A stretch of 64,000 nucleotides of DNA from DASQZJ01 sp035638775 (lineage in GTDB: Bacteria > Pseudomonadota > Gammaproteobacteria > UBA5335 > SLRW01): the NCBI GenBank assembly GCA_035638775.1, contig DASQZJ010000014.1:1-64000 (forward strand), given 5' to 3'. Positions 1 through 7,845 of this stretch are shown piece by piece. Numbering within the stretch: position 1 is the first letter of the stretch; every line of letters begins with the position of its first letter. A program made the translations under genes and the position numbers. The notes under the pieces are model-generated. The model was not told where the DNA came from. It saw only the letters and a program-made list of their open reading frames with translations, and ran no database searches.

Positions 1-297
1 CGTGGGGCTGGGCGTGGCAAGGCCGGCGACCAGCAGGATCGTGGCGAACGGCATCACCACCCAGGGCACGATGCGCAAGCCGGTTCCCGGAAGCCACAGG
101 AAGCGATCATGCGGCAGTCCCGCGTATGCCTCCACCATCCAGGCGACCAGTACCAGGGAGACCAGCGAGTAGAGCACCAGGTAGGCGCGTTCGCCCATGC
201 CACGCACCAGCGCCGCACGCAGCGGCGTACTGGACATCCCGAAGTGCGCAACGACGAAGGCCGCCGAGGCGACCGCAAGCTCGGTATCGCTCACCAT
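1..297 (-). CDS. NnrU family membrane protein (3' part cut by window edge)
   Basis: Only the first 99 codons are present, and the gene runs off the left edge. The protein begins MVSDTELAVASAAFVVAHFG and shows alternating hydrophobic segments (residues about 7-20, 42-60 and 80-99), typical of the NnrU family of small multi-spanning inner-membrane proteins. Some NnrU relatives sit near nitrate or nitrite reduction genes, but their role is poorly defined and nothing here supports denitrification. The ATG is preceded by a GGAGGAC ribosome site. It lies 28 bases downstream of the racemase gene on the same strand, so the two may share a transcript. Confidence 0.7.
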   Translation of the reverse strand, partial: MVSDTELAVASAAFVVAHFGMSSTPLRAALVRGMGERAYLVLYSLVSLVLVAWMVEAYAGLPHDRFLWLPGTGLRIVPWVVMPFATILLVAGLATPSPT

Positions 298-325
298 ATC
301 CCTGTCCTCCGGCCGCGCGGCCTGC

Positions 326-1453
326 TCAGATCGCGCCCGCCCGCTGCAGGCGCGCGACGGCGGTCTCGTCGAAGCCCCAGTCGCGCAGGATCTCGCGGGT
401 GTGCTGGCCGGCCTTCGGCGGCCCGCCCCGAAGCTCCGGGCGGGTACGACTGAAACGCGGCGCCGGTGCCGGCTGAGTCACGCCTTGCACCTCGACGAAA
501 GCCTCGCGGGCGCGGTTGTGGGGATGCCGCGGCGCCTCGTCCAGGTCCAGCACCGGGGCAAAGCACACGTCCGAGCCCTCCATCAGTTCGCACCACTCGT
601 CCCGCGTCCGGGTGGCAATCACCTGCGCCAGGCGCTCTTTCAGCTCGGGCCATTTCCGGGGATCCATCTGCGCGTCGAAGGCCGGGTCGTCGGCGAGCCC
701 GCACTTCTCGCGCAGCAGCGCGTAGAACTTCGGCTCGATGGAGCCGATCGAGATCCAGCGGCCGTCCTTGCACCGGTACGTGTCGTAGAAGTGCGCACCG
801 CCGTCGAGCATGTTGCGGCCGCGCTGGTTGCTCCAGAACCCGCTCGCTTTCATGCCGTAGAAAATCGCCATCAGCATGGCCGAGCCGTCGGTCATGGCGG
901 CGTCCACCACTTGCCCCCTGCCGGATCGCTGGGCCTCGACCAGCCCGCAGGCCAGGCCGAAGGCGAGCATCATCGCGCCGCCGCCGAAATCGCCCACCAG
1001 GTTCAGTGGCGGCACCGGCTTGTCCGGCAGGCCGATGGCGTGCAGCGCGCCGCTCAGGGAAATGTAGTTGATGTCGTGGCCGGCCGCATGCGCCAGCGGA
1101 CCCTCCTGGCCCCAGCCGGTCATGCGCCCGTACACCAATCGCGGATTGCGCTCGAGGCATACGTCCGGACCCAGTCCCAGGCGTTCCATGACCCCCGGCC
1201 GGAAGCCCTCGAGCAGGGCGTCGGCCTGGCCGATCAGTTCCAGGCACGCCTCGACGGCTTCCGGCTTCTTCAGGTCCACGGCGATCGACCGTCGGCCCCG
1301 GTTCATGACGTCGTTGGCGGAGCCGGAGTCCGCCACGCTCTTGCGGTCGACCCGCACGACTTCCGCACCCATGTCGGCCAGCATCATGGCGCAGAACGGG
1401 CCGGGCCCGATGCCGGCAAACTCCACGATCCTGAGGCCCTGCAGTGGTCCCAT
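326..1453 (-). CDS. alpha-methylacyl-CoA racemase, CaiB/BaiF (family III CoA-transferase) fold
   Basis: This 375-residue protein is full length for the family. Known racemases of this type epimerise the 2-methyl group of branched acyl-CoA thioesters, so that acyl-CoA dehydrogenase can accept the S form. The sequence has GHDINYISLSGALH around His126 and NLVGDFGGGA around Asp155, which match the catalytic His and Asp of the Mycobacterium MCR/AMACR enzymes. This favours a racemase over formyl- or carnitine-CoA transferase. The start ATG has GGGAGAAGG upstream. Its neighbours are an FAD oxidoreductase and hydrolases. The substrate is inferred to be a methyl-branched fatty acid, isoprenoid or sterol side chain. 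Confidence 0.82.
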   Translation of the reverse strand: MGPLQGLRIVEFAGIGPGPFCAMMLADMGAEVVRVDRKSVADSGSANDVMNRGRRSIAVDLKKPEAVEACLELIGQADALLEGFRPGVMERLGLGPDVCLERNPRLVYGRMTGWGQEGPLAHAAGHDINYISLSGALHAIGLPDKPVPPLNLVGDFGGGAMMLAFGLACGLVEAQRSGRGQVVDAAMTDGSAMLMAIFYGMKASGFWSNQRGRNMLDGGAHFYDTYRCKDGRWISIGSIEPKFYALLREKCGLADDPAFDAQMDPRKWPELKERLAQVIATRTRDEWCELMEGSDVCFAPVLDLDEAPRHPHNRAREAFVEVQGVTQPAPAPRFSRTRPELRGGPPKAGQHTREILRDWGFDETAVARLQRAGAI

Positions 1454-1473
1454 TGGCCTTCTCCCTCATTGCT

Positions 1474-2841
1474 TCACGAATGTCCGGATTGCGCCCTGCC
1501 GCGCGCCGCGGTGGCCCGGCGCACGGCGCGGTCGATGCGTGCATCCATCGCGCCGAACAGCCCGGCCAGGGCGTGCACGATCAGCCAGCGGAAGGGCTCG
1601 GGCGGCAGCGGGATCCCGCGCCGTTCCCACAGCGCCCGCCCCGGGCCGTCCCGGCCACCGGCCAGGTCCGCCAGCATGGTGCCGGCATAGCTCGCCAGCG
1701 CCACCCCGTGCCCGGCGTAGCCGTGGCTGTAAAGGATGTTGCGGTGCCGTCCGGCCCGGCCCAGCGCCGGCAGGAAATCCAGCTCGAACGCGATCGGCCC
1801 GCCCCAGAAATCCGCCACCGGCAGGTCGTCGAGCTCCGGGAAGCGCTCGCGGAATGCCCGCTCCAGCCGCGCGAACAGGCGCGGATCGTCGGTGAGCTCC
1901 CGTCCCCCGTAGCCATACCGGATGAACTTGGATCCGCCGAGGATGCGTCCGTCGGGCGTCAGGCGATAGCTCTCCAGGATCTCGTGGCCCGTGTAGATGC
2001 CCTCGCGCCCGCGCCAGTCGATGCGCTCGAGCTGCGCCGCCGAAAGACGCCCCGTCCGGAACAGGTAAACGTACACCCGCACGGGCGCACGCGGCACCTG
2101 CCCGAGCCCGGCGGAGAATGCGTTGGTCGCGAACACCACGCGATCGGCCCGGACCCTGCCCAGCGGCGTGTGCAGGCGTACGATCTCGCCCTGCTCGATC
2201 CTGTCCACGGGCGTGCCCTCGTACAGGCGCACCCCCTGCTCCATCGCCGCCCGGCGCAGGCCGCGCACGAAGCGGCCCGGGTGGATCAGGCCGCCCGAGG
2301 GTTCGAAGAATGCGCGGCGGAATGCCGCCGGAAGCCCCCGTCGACGCAGCTCGCCCGCAGCCAGAACCTCCCCCGGCGCGCCCACCCTTTCGGCGGCCCG
2401 CGCGGCGCGGTGCACCATCGGGTACTGGGCCGGGTGCACCGCCGCCAGAAAGTTCCCGACCGGCTCGTAGTCGCAGTCGATGCGGTAGCGTTCGAGCAGC
2501 CCGCTGACGTTGGCAATCGCCGCTTCCACCAGCGCCAGCAGACCCCGGACCGTATCGCGGGAAAACAGCATCGCCAGCGTGGGCAGGTCCTTGCCGATCC
2601 AGGGCGTGACATGCCCGGCGTTGCGGCCGCTGGCCCCGAAACCCGCCCAGGCCTGCTCCAGCACCGCCACGGACAGTCCCTGCTCCCGCAATGCCAGGGC
2701 CGTCGACAAGCCGGTCAGTCCGGCGCCGATCACCGCGGCGTCCACCTCGATCTCCGCCTCCAACGGCGCCGTGCGCTCCTGCAGCAGTCCCTCCAGCCAC
2801 GGGCTCGCCCGGGTGCCGGAATCCTCCCCCTGCCGTTCCAT
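1474..2841 (-). CDS. FAD-dependent oxidoreductase (DAO / PuuB-OrdL type)
   Basis: The 455-residue protein carries an N-terminal Rossmann FAD motif, VIGAGLTGLSTALALREQG, at about residues 35-53, followed by GASGRNAGHVTPW, which is typical of the D-amino-acid-oxidase-like family that includes gamma-glutamylputrescine oxidase. The C-terminal part has the LYSHGYAGHGVALA segment usual for these enzymes. It should oxidise a secondary or primary amine with FAD. I chose the ATG at 2841 because the FAD motif follows shortly and GGGGGAG precedes it; the frame stays open further upstream but looks non-coding there. It ends 20 bases before the racemase start on the same strand. The substrate is unknown. 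Confidence 0.75.
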   Translation of the reverse strand: MERQGEDSGTRASPWLEGLLQERTAPLEAEIEVDAAVIGAGLTGLSTALALREQGLSVAVLEQAWAGFGASGRNAGHVTPWIGKDLPTLAMLFSRDTVRGLLALVEAAIANVSGLLERYRIDCDYEPVGNFLAAVHPAQYPMVHRAARAAERVGAPGEVLAAGELRRRGLPAAFRRAFFEPSGGLIHPGRFVRGLRRAAMEQGVRLYEGTPVDRIEQGEIVRLHTPLGRVRADRVVFATNAFSAGLGQVPRAPVRVYVYLFRTGRLSAAQLERIDWRGREGIYTGHEILESYRLTPDGRILGGSKFIRYGYGGRELTDDPRLFARLERAFRERFPELDDLPVADFWGGPIAFELDFLPALGRAGRHRNILYSHGYAGHGVALASYAGTMLADLAGGRDGPGRALWERRGIPLPPEPFRWLIVHALAGLFGAMDARIDRAVRRATAARGRAQSGHS

Positions 2842-2980
2842 CACGCTCCCCCTCGTGGCCGCGGCCACGCGTTCGTCCCGCCTGCCAGCGCTGTGCCGCG
2901 CCGTCGGCCCGGGTCGCCCGCCGGGTAAACGACAACCGCCCCGGCGCCCGCTTGTCAAGCCGCGGACACGGCCCGGCGGC

Positions 2981-3841
2981 TCAGGCGAGCAGCGCCTGCA
3001 GCACCTCCTCCAGGTGCCAGCGCAGCAGGAAGTGACCCCGGCCCGGCACCAGCCGCAGGTGTCCCCGGGGCAGCGCCCCGGCCAGCCGCCGGGCGTGCGC
3101 GGGCGGCACCATGCCGTCGGCCTCCCCGTGCCAGACATCGGCTTGCACACCGGTTCGCCGCAGCGGAAAACCCCAGTCCTTCGCCAGCAGCCGGTAGTCC
3201 CGTGCGGTGCCTGCTCCCCCCTGCCGCAGGGATTCCAGCAGGTTGGCGGCGACCTCTCCGGCACCCGGGTCCCCGAGCTCCGCCACGTCCGGGTCGTGCA
3301 CCGAACGCAGGGCGAGCCCCACGACCTGCTGCAGCACCGCGCGCGGCACGCGGCATGCAACCGACAGGGAAAGTGCGGCCACCCCGGGCGCGTGCGCCGC
3401 GAGGGGGAACAGCAGCCGGTCCGCCAACAGCCCCAGTTGCCGCACGTCTCCCGCGCACAGCGGGGCAATGCCGGCCACGCCCGCCACCCGGGTGACGCGT
3501 TCCGGCAGCAGCGCGCCGCAGGCGAGCGCGTAGGGGCCGCCCGCGGACCAGCCCATCACCGCGAACCGCTCCAGTCCCAGGGCATCGGCCAGGGCGGACA
3601 CGTCGCGCGGCCAGTCGTCGATGCGGCGTCCGGCCTGCCTGTCGGAGCCGCCAATCCCCGGCCGGTCCGGCGCGATCAGACGGACCCCCGACCGCGCGCA
3701 GACCTCCTCGGCGAAGCGCACCTCCAGGCGGCAGCTCAGCCCGCCGTGGCAGGCGAACACGGGCCGGCCATCCACGTCGCCGACCTCGCAGTACGCCAGC
3801 ACCCGGCCATCGGGAAGCTGTACGCCGGTGTCCGCAATCAA
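2981..3841 (-). CDS. alpha/beta hydrolase
   Basis: The 286-residue protein has a full alpha/beta hydrolase layout: a CHGGLS oxyanion segment near residue 30, the GWSAGG nucleophile elbow (Ser in GxSxG), a late Asp in DVWHGEADGMVP and the catalytic His in VPGRGHFLL. The likely start is a TTG that overlaps the TGA stop of the upstream hydrolase gene by four bases (TTGA), which points to translational coupling. No ATG or GTG is suitably placed. Two adjacent coupled hydrolases suggest ester or lactone cleavage in the same pathway. The substrate is unknown. Confidence 0.72.
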   Translation of the reverse strand: MIADTGVQLPDGRVLAYCEVGDVDGRPVFACHGGLSCRLEVRFAEEVCARSGVRLIAPDRPGIGGSDRQAGRRIDDWPRDVSALADALGLERFAVMGWSAGGPYALACGALLPERVTRVAGVAGIAPLCAGDVRQLGLLADRLLFPLAAHAPGVAALSLSVACRVPRAVLQQVVGLALRSVHDPDVAELGDPGAGEVAANLLESLRQGGAGTARDYRLLAKDWGFPLRRTGVQADVWHGEADGMVPPAHARRLAGALPRGHLRLVPGRGHFLLRWHLEEVLQALLA

Positions 3842-4647
3842 CGTGCCGCCTCCCCGGCGTCCCGCAGGAATGCGCGCATCCGCGGGTACGCGTCCCGGTC
3901 CTGCAGGAAGAACAGGTGCCCGCCTTCGAACAGCTCCAGCCGGGCCCCGGGGATACGGGCGGCGAGCGCCTCCTGGTTGGCAGGCGGCGCGATGCCGTCG
4001 TAGCGCCCCCCGCACACGTACACGGGCAGCTTCAGCCGCGGCAGCCGGTCCCAGGTGTCGTGACCGGCGCGCGCCCGGAGCTGCCGCTGCAGCCCGGCTT
4101 CGCCGTGCCCGGCTCGCTCCTGTGCCAGGCGCTGCTCGACCAGCCGCCGGAAGGTCTGCGGGTTGGCGCGCTGCCAGCCCGCATCCCGGCGCGTGTCGGC
4201 CAGCACGACCACCCGGCGGGCCCGCTCTTCCGGCGCCAGTCCGGCGAGCTCGTGCAGCGGCCAGGAGGCGCCCCCGGGACCACCGCTGCTGGTACACGCG
4301 AGCGTCAGCCGCTCGACCCGGTGCGGATGGCGCAGCGCCAGCTCCTGGGCCACCATCCCGCCGAAGGAGATGCCCAGCACCGGGCACTGTTCCCAACCGA
4401 GGGCATCCAGCAGCGCGGCCGCGTCGTCGGCGAAGTCGGCCATGCCGCAGGCGCGGTCGGGGCCGCGGGTGCGCCCGAGGCCGCGCTGGTCGTAGGCGAG
4501 CAGCTGGAAATGCCCGGCCAGCGGGGAATCGAAGACGTTCGGCTTCACCCGCAGGTCGCCGCCGGTGCCGCCGATAAACAGCAGGGGCGGCCCGGAGCCC
4601 CGCAGCTCGTACCACAGCTCCAGATCGCGCACCGCGAGATACGCCAT
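3838..4647 (-). CDS. alpha/beta hydrolase (3-oxoadipate enol-lactonase-like)
   Basis: The 269-residue protein starts MAYLAVRDLELWYELRG, a pattern common in PcaD-like and epoxide-hydrolase-like enzymes. It has a GGTGGD oxyanion loop, YDQRGLGRT, a nucleophile elbow GISFGG, an Asp in GGRYDGIAPP and a final His in FEGGHLFFLQD. I used the ATG at 4647 because it follows GGGAGGAGTGGC; a longer reading frame upstream lacks family similarity. Its stop overlaps the start of the next hydrolase. It diverges from the gene at 4785 across a 137-base gap that should hold both promoters. A true role as a lactonase is not shown. Confidence 0.75.
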   Translation of the reverse strand: MAYLAVRDLELWYELRGSGPPLLFIGGTGGDLRVKPNVFDSPLAGHFQLLAYDQRGLGRTRGPDRACGMADFADDAAALLDALGWEQCPVLGISFGGMVAQELALRHPHRVERLTLACTSSGGPGGASWPLHELAGLAPEERARRVVVLADTRRDAGWQRANPQTFRRLVEQRLAQERAGHGEAGLQRQLRARAGHDTWDRLPRLKLPVYVCGGRYDGIAPPANQEALAARIPGARLELFEGGHLFFLQDRDAYPRMRAFLRDAGEAAR

Positions 4648-4784
4648 GCCACTCCTCCCGGTCGATCCGGGAACCATACACGGCGCGCGGCGCGGGCGCG
4701 ACGAGACGGAACCGGACATGTGTGGCAATCTGCCCCAAACGATGGCGCCGGCCCCGGGCCGGCCACGACGACACGAGGAGATTC

Positions 4785-5891
4785 ATGCTCACCAAGGCAG
4801 ACGAGTACCCGATCCACCAGCGTCCCGAGCCGGTGGCGTACTCGGGGACCGATCCCAACTTCTACGACCGCTATTTCTTCAACGGCTACGCTGCCGACGG
4901 GGACGGCTTCCTCGCCGTGGCGCTGGGCGTCTATCCGCACCTCAACGTCATGGACGCTGCCTTCGTGGTCAGCCGCCACGGCGTGCAGCACAACCTGCGC
5001 GCCTCGCGCGAGCTGGGCATGGAGCGGATGGATACCACGGTCGGCCCCATCCGGGTCGACGTGGTGGAGCCGCTGCACGCCCTGCGGGTGCGCGTGGACG
5101 ACGCGAAGCGCGGAATCCGCGCGGACCTGCTGTTCCGCTCCCGGGCGCCGGCCCTGGAGGAGCCCCGCTTCACCTACCGCGCGGGGCCGCGCACGGTGAT
5201 GGACTATACCCGCATGACCCAGAACGGGACCTGGGAAGGCTGGATCAGCGTCGGCGAGGATCGCATCGAACTCGACCCGGCGCGCTGGTTCGGCACGCGC
5301 GACCGCTCCTGGGGCATACGTCCGGTGGGCGGGCAGGATCCGCGTCCGGTCGTGCCGCCGCGTCCGCCGCAGTTCTACTGGCTCTGGTCGCCGCTGAACT
5401 TCGACGACTGCATCACACTGTTCCACGTCAACGCCGACGCCGACGGCACGCCCTGGAACAGCCACGCCCTGCTCTGCCCGCTGGGCGAGGAGGCCGCGCC
5501 CCGGGCGATGCGCGAGGGTCGGGCGGAGATCGACTTCCGTTCCGGAACGCGCCATGCCCGGCGGGCGACGCTGCACTTCGAAGACCCGGACGGCGGCCGC
5601 ACCACGATCGAGCTGGAGCCGCGGTATCACTTCTACATGTCGGGCGCCGGCTACCTGCATCCCGAATGGGGCCACGGCATGTACCGGGGCGAGCTCGACG
5701 TCGACTACGACCGCTACGTGCTCGAAGAGGTGCCGGAGAACGAGCAGCTGTACCTGCACGTGCAGGCCTTCGTGCGGGCGCGCATGCGCGGCGCGCTGGG
5801 CGATCGCGACGGCTGCGGCGTGCTCGAGCAGCTGATCGTGGGGCCCCACGCGCCGTCGGGGTTCACGGATATCCTCGACCCGGCGCCCTGA
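4785..5891 (+). CDS. conserved protein, CrtC/AttH-like hydratase fold (putative)
   Basis: This 368-residue protein has no signal peptide. It resembles the two-lipocalin beta-barrel proteins related to hydroxyneurosporene synthase (CrtC) and AttH, with many aromatic and Asp/Gly-rich strands such as FYWLWSPLNFDDC and YHFYMSGAGYLHPEWGHG. The fold call is by general resemblance only. The ATG follows ACGAGGAG. The next two genes follow closely on the same strand, giving a three-gene unit. Proteins of this type are often found beside phosphotransferase and acyl-CoA genes in actinobacteria, so a role in isoprenoid or steroid metabolism is possible but unproven. Confidence 0.5.
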   Translation: MLTKADEYPIHQRPEPVAYSGTDPNFYDRYFFNGYAADGDGFLAVALGVYPHLNVMDAAFVVSRHGVQHNLRASRELGMERMDTTVGPIRVDVVEPLHALRVRVDDAKRGIRADLLFRSRAPALEEPRFTYRAGPRTVMDYTRMTQNGTWEGWISVGEDRIELDPARWFGTRDRSWGIRPVGGQDPRPVVPPRPPQFYWLWSPLNFDDCITLFHVNADADGTPWNSHALLCPLGEEAAPRAMREGRAEIDFRSGTRHARRATLHFEDPDGGRTTIELEPRYHFYMSGAGYLHPEWGHGMYRGELDVDYDRYVLEEVPENEQLYLHVQAFVRARMRGALGDRDGCGVLEQLIVGPHAPSGFTDILDPAP

Positions 5892-5951
5892 CGGGGTGCA
5901 CGCCCCCTTCGGAGCACGGCATACAACCACACCAAAGCTGGAGGAGACGAG

Positions 5952-6992
5952 GTGCAAGACTTCGAGCAGCGCATCGCGCGCTACCTGGCGCATCGCATGC
6001 CGCGGGCACGGGACCTGCGCGTCGAGGACGTGGAGCGCTTTCACGGCGGCGCCAGCCGGGAAACCTATCGCCTCACCCTGCGCTACCGGGAGGACGGGCG
6101 CGAACGGGAGCGGGGGCTGGTGGTCCGCCGGGATCCGGCCAGCAGCCTGATCGAAACCGAGCGGCAGATCGAGTTCGGTGCCTACCAGGCGTTCCACCCG
6201 ACCCCGGTGCCGGTACCGGAGCCGCTGCACCTGGAGCTGGACGAGAGCTGGCTGGATCGTCCGTTCTTCGTGATGCAGGAGATCACCGGCTGCGAACCCG
6301 GCCAGCCGCTGACACAGGACCCCTACGGGGAGCACCGCGATGCGGTCGGCGAGCAATTCTGGCGCATCCTGGGCCACATCCACGCGCGCGAGCCACGGGA
6401 CACCCCGCTGGGAGGGATGCTCGACGCGCCGGACCCGGCGGAATGCTGGCGGCGGGAGCTGGACTACTGGGAGAGCGTGCTGGACGAGGACGAGCTGGAG
6501 CCCCAGCCCATCGTCCGGGCCGCGATCCGCTACCTGCGCGCCAATCCGCCCCCGCCGGCACAGAAGATCACGGTGGTCCACGGCGACTACCGCAACGGCA
6601 ACTTCCTCGTGGATCCCTCGGGGGAGGTCCGCGCCGTGCTGGACTGGGAGATGGCCCACCTGGGCGATCCCCTTGAAGATCTCGGCTGGGCGCTGGATCC
6701 GCTGTGGAGCGCCGGCGATGCGGAGCATCCGGGCGGGATGATCGAGCGCGGGCGAGGCATCCGCCTCTGGGAGGATACCAGTGGCCTGAAGGCCGATCCC
6801 GCGGCGCTGGAGTGGTGGGAGGTCTTCGCCCACGTGAAAGGCCTGGCGATCTGGATCTCGTCCGCCCGGGAGTTCCAGGAAGGCACGAACGAGGATCCGG
6901 TGCTGGCGATCTCGTCACTCTTCTGCACCCAGGCCCACGATCTGATCCTGGCCATGCGCATGGCCGGCCTCAGCCCGAGGAGGTGGACATGA
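5952..6992 (+). CDS. APH/ChoK-type phosphotransferase family protein (ACAD10-like)
   Basis: The 346-residue protein has the aminoglycoside-phosphotransferase fold. The catalytic loop HGDYRNGNFLV lies at about residues 212-222, followed by VLDWEMAHLGDPLEDLGW with the metal-binding Asp, and an N-terminal FHGGASRETY phosphate-binding region. Relatives fused to or beside acyl-CoA dehydrogenases (ACAD10/11) phosphorylate 4-hydroxyacyl-CoAs. The start is GTG, with GAGGAGACGAG just before it. It overlaps the next gene by four bases (ATGA). Context fits acyl-CoA catabolism rather than antibiotic resistance. Confidence 0.78.
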   Translation: MQDFEQRIARYLAHRMPRARDLRVEDVERFHGGASRETYRLTLRYREDGRERERGLVVRRDPASSLIETERQIEFGAYQAFHPTPVPVPEPLHLELDESWLDRPFFVMQEITGCEPGQPLTQDPYGEHRDAVGEQFWRILGHIHAREPRDTPLGGMLDAPDPAECWRRELDYWESVLDEDELEPQPIVRAAIRYLRANPPPPAQKITVVHGDYRNGNFLVDPSGEVRAVLDWEMAHLGDPLEDLGWALDPLWSAGDAEHPGGMIERGRGIRLWEDTSGLKADPAALEWWEVFAHVKGLAIWISSAREFQEGTNEDPVLAISSLFCTQAHDLILAMRMAGLSPRRWT

Positions 6993-7444
6993 AACCCGGA
7001 ATGGACGTGATGCTCGGTCGCTTCGCCGAACGGCTGATGACCGAGGTGGCGCCGAAGCTCGGTGAAGGCTACGCGGCTTCCAGTCTGGAGGTGATCGCCA
7101 CCATGATGACGGTCGCCTCGAAGGAGGTGGACCGTGCAGCCCAGGTCCGGGTGGACGAGAACCGAAGCCTGCGCGAGCTGTTCGGCGACGCTGCGCGGGT
7201 GGTGGCAGACGCCTCCCTGGCGCAGCGGCTGCAGCAGGCCGCCAGCGAGCGCGACCCCGACGTGCTCATCAGCACCCTGGACCAGGCCAACGCCCGCCTG
7301 AAGTCGCTGCTGATCGAGCTGCAGGAGGCCGTGGAGGCCAGCCGCGAGGACTGGGCGCGTGAGCTCGACGGAAGAATCTGGGAGGTGCTCCAGCAGGCCG
7401 CAGCGACGCGGGCGTTTGAGCTGCCGGAACCCGAGGCATCATAA
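6989..7444 (+). CDS. small helical protein linked to APH-type phosphotransferase
   Basis: The 151-residue protein is predicted to be almost wholly alpha-helical and charged, with no signal peptide or membrane segment. It is translationally coupled to the phosphotransferase through an ATGA overlap. Short helical proteins (DUF6285-like) commonly follow APH-family genes in acyl-CoA clusters, and the pattern of conserved Leu, Glu and Arg here is in keeping with that, but I cannot confirm membership. A role as an accessory subunit is inferred from gene order only. Confidence 0.55.
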   Translation: MKPGMDVMLGRFAERLMTEVAPKLGEGYAASSLEVIATMMTVASKEVDRAAQVRVDENRSLRELFGDAARVVADASLAQRLQQAASERDPDVLISTLDQANARLKSLLIELQEAVEASREDWARELDGRIWEVLQQAAATRAFELPEPEAS

Positions 7445-7506
7445 AAAGGGGGGCGCTGGCACGCGGCGTGCTGCAAATCCGGCCGCGTCTCCTTCAAGTG
7501 GCTGAT

Positions 7507-7564
7507 AGTTTTAAGTTGTTAAGTTCTTAAGTTCTTAAGTTCTTAAGTTCTTAAGTTTTAAGTG
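7507..7564. repeat. AT-rich tandem repeat, left arm of inverted element
   Basis: Repeats of TTAAGTTC (four near-perfect copies, period 8) are flanked by TTAAGTTG and TTAAGTTTT variants. This is sharply AT-rich against the GC-rich background. The right arm at 7780-7841 carries the reverse complement core AACTTAA. Confidence 0.85.
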
Positions 7565-7601
7565 GCTTCGATTCCGGGGTGTCTGCCGCGGAATCGAAGC
7601 C
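7564..7601. repeat. perfect 12-bp hairpin inside the AT-rich element
   Basis: GGCTTCGATTCC at 7564-7575 pairs perfectly with GGAATCGAAGCC at 7590-7601 around a 14-base loop. It begins where the left tandem arm ends. No T-run follows, so it is not a classical terminator on the plus strand. Confidence 0.7.
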
Positions 7602-7747
7602 CGAAAGGCATGCTTGCAGCCCGGGCGCAGGAGCGAAGTCCGGCCCAAGAACCGGGTCGCCAGAGGAGTGAACGGTCTGCAAATCCCAACCCCCATCAAT
7701 ACGATGAGCGGTCCGGCGATGAACCACCGAGGCTCATGTTCAAATGA

Positions 7748-7773
7748 AAGCCCGGGGCATCCGCCCCGGGCTT
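7748..7773. terminator. GC-rich hairpin, possible bidirectional terminator
   Basis: AAGCCCGGGG pairs with CCCCGGGCTT around a six-base loop. It lies between the 3' ends of the convergent genes ending at 7444 and 7846, next to the right AT-rich arm. The U-tract is weak on both strands, so termination is likely but not certain. Confidence 0.5.
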
Positions 7774-7779
7774 CCAACT

Positions 7780-7841
7780 ACTTAAAACTTAAAACTTAAA
7801 ACTTAAAACTTAAAACTTAACAACTTAACAACTTAAAACTT
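7780..7841. repeat. AT-rich tandem repeat, right arm of inverted element
   Basis: Five or six copies of ACTTAAA (period 7) are followed by two AACTTAAC units (period 8). The core is the reverse complement of the left arm at 7507-7564. The arm ends a few bases before the P450 stop codon. The 180 bases between the two inner hairpins hold no credible gene. Confidence 0.85.
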
Positions 7842-7845
7842 CCGT

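Noticed and set aside
2842..3468. N-terminal extension of the FAD oxidoreductase
   Set aside because: The extension lies antiparallel-frame within the hydrolase gene, and the FAD motif already starts shortly after the ATG at 2841.
4545..6833. A 762-codon open frame on the minus strand
   Set aside because: It covers two well-supported plus-strand genes and reads as a typical high-GC shadow rich in His, Arg and Val.
5952..6992. Aminoglycoside resistance gene
   Set aside because: The fold is shared, but the sequence and acyl-CoA neighbours match the ACAD10-like branch.
7507..7841. CRISPR array
   Set aside because: Repeat units are 7-8 bases with no spacers, and the two arms are inverted rather than direct.
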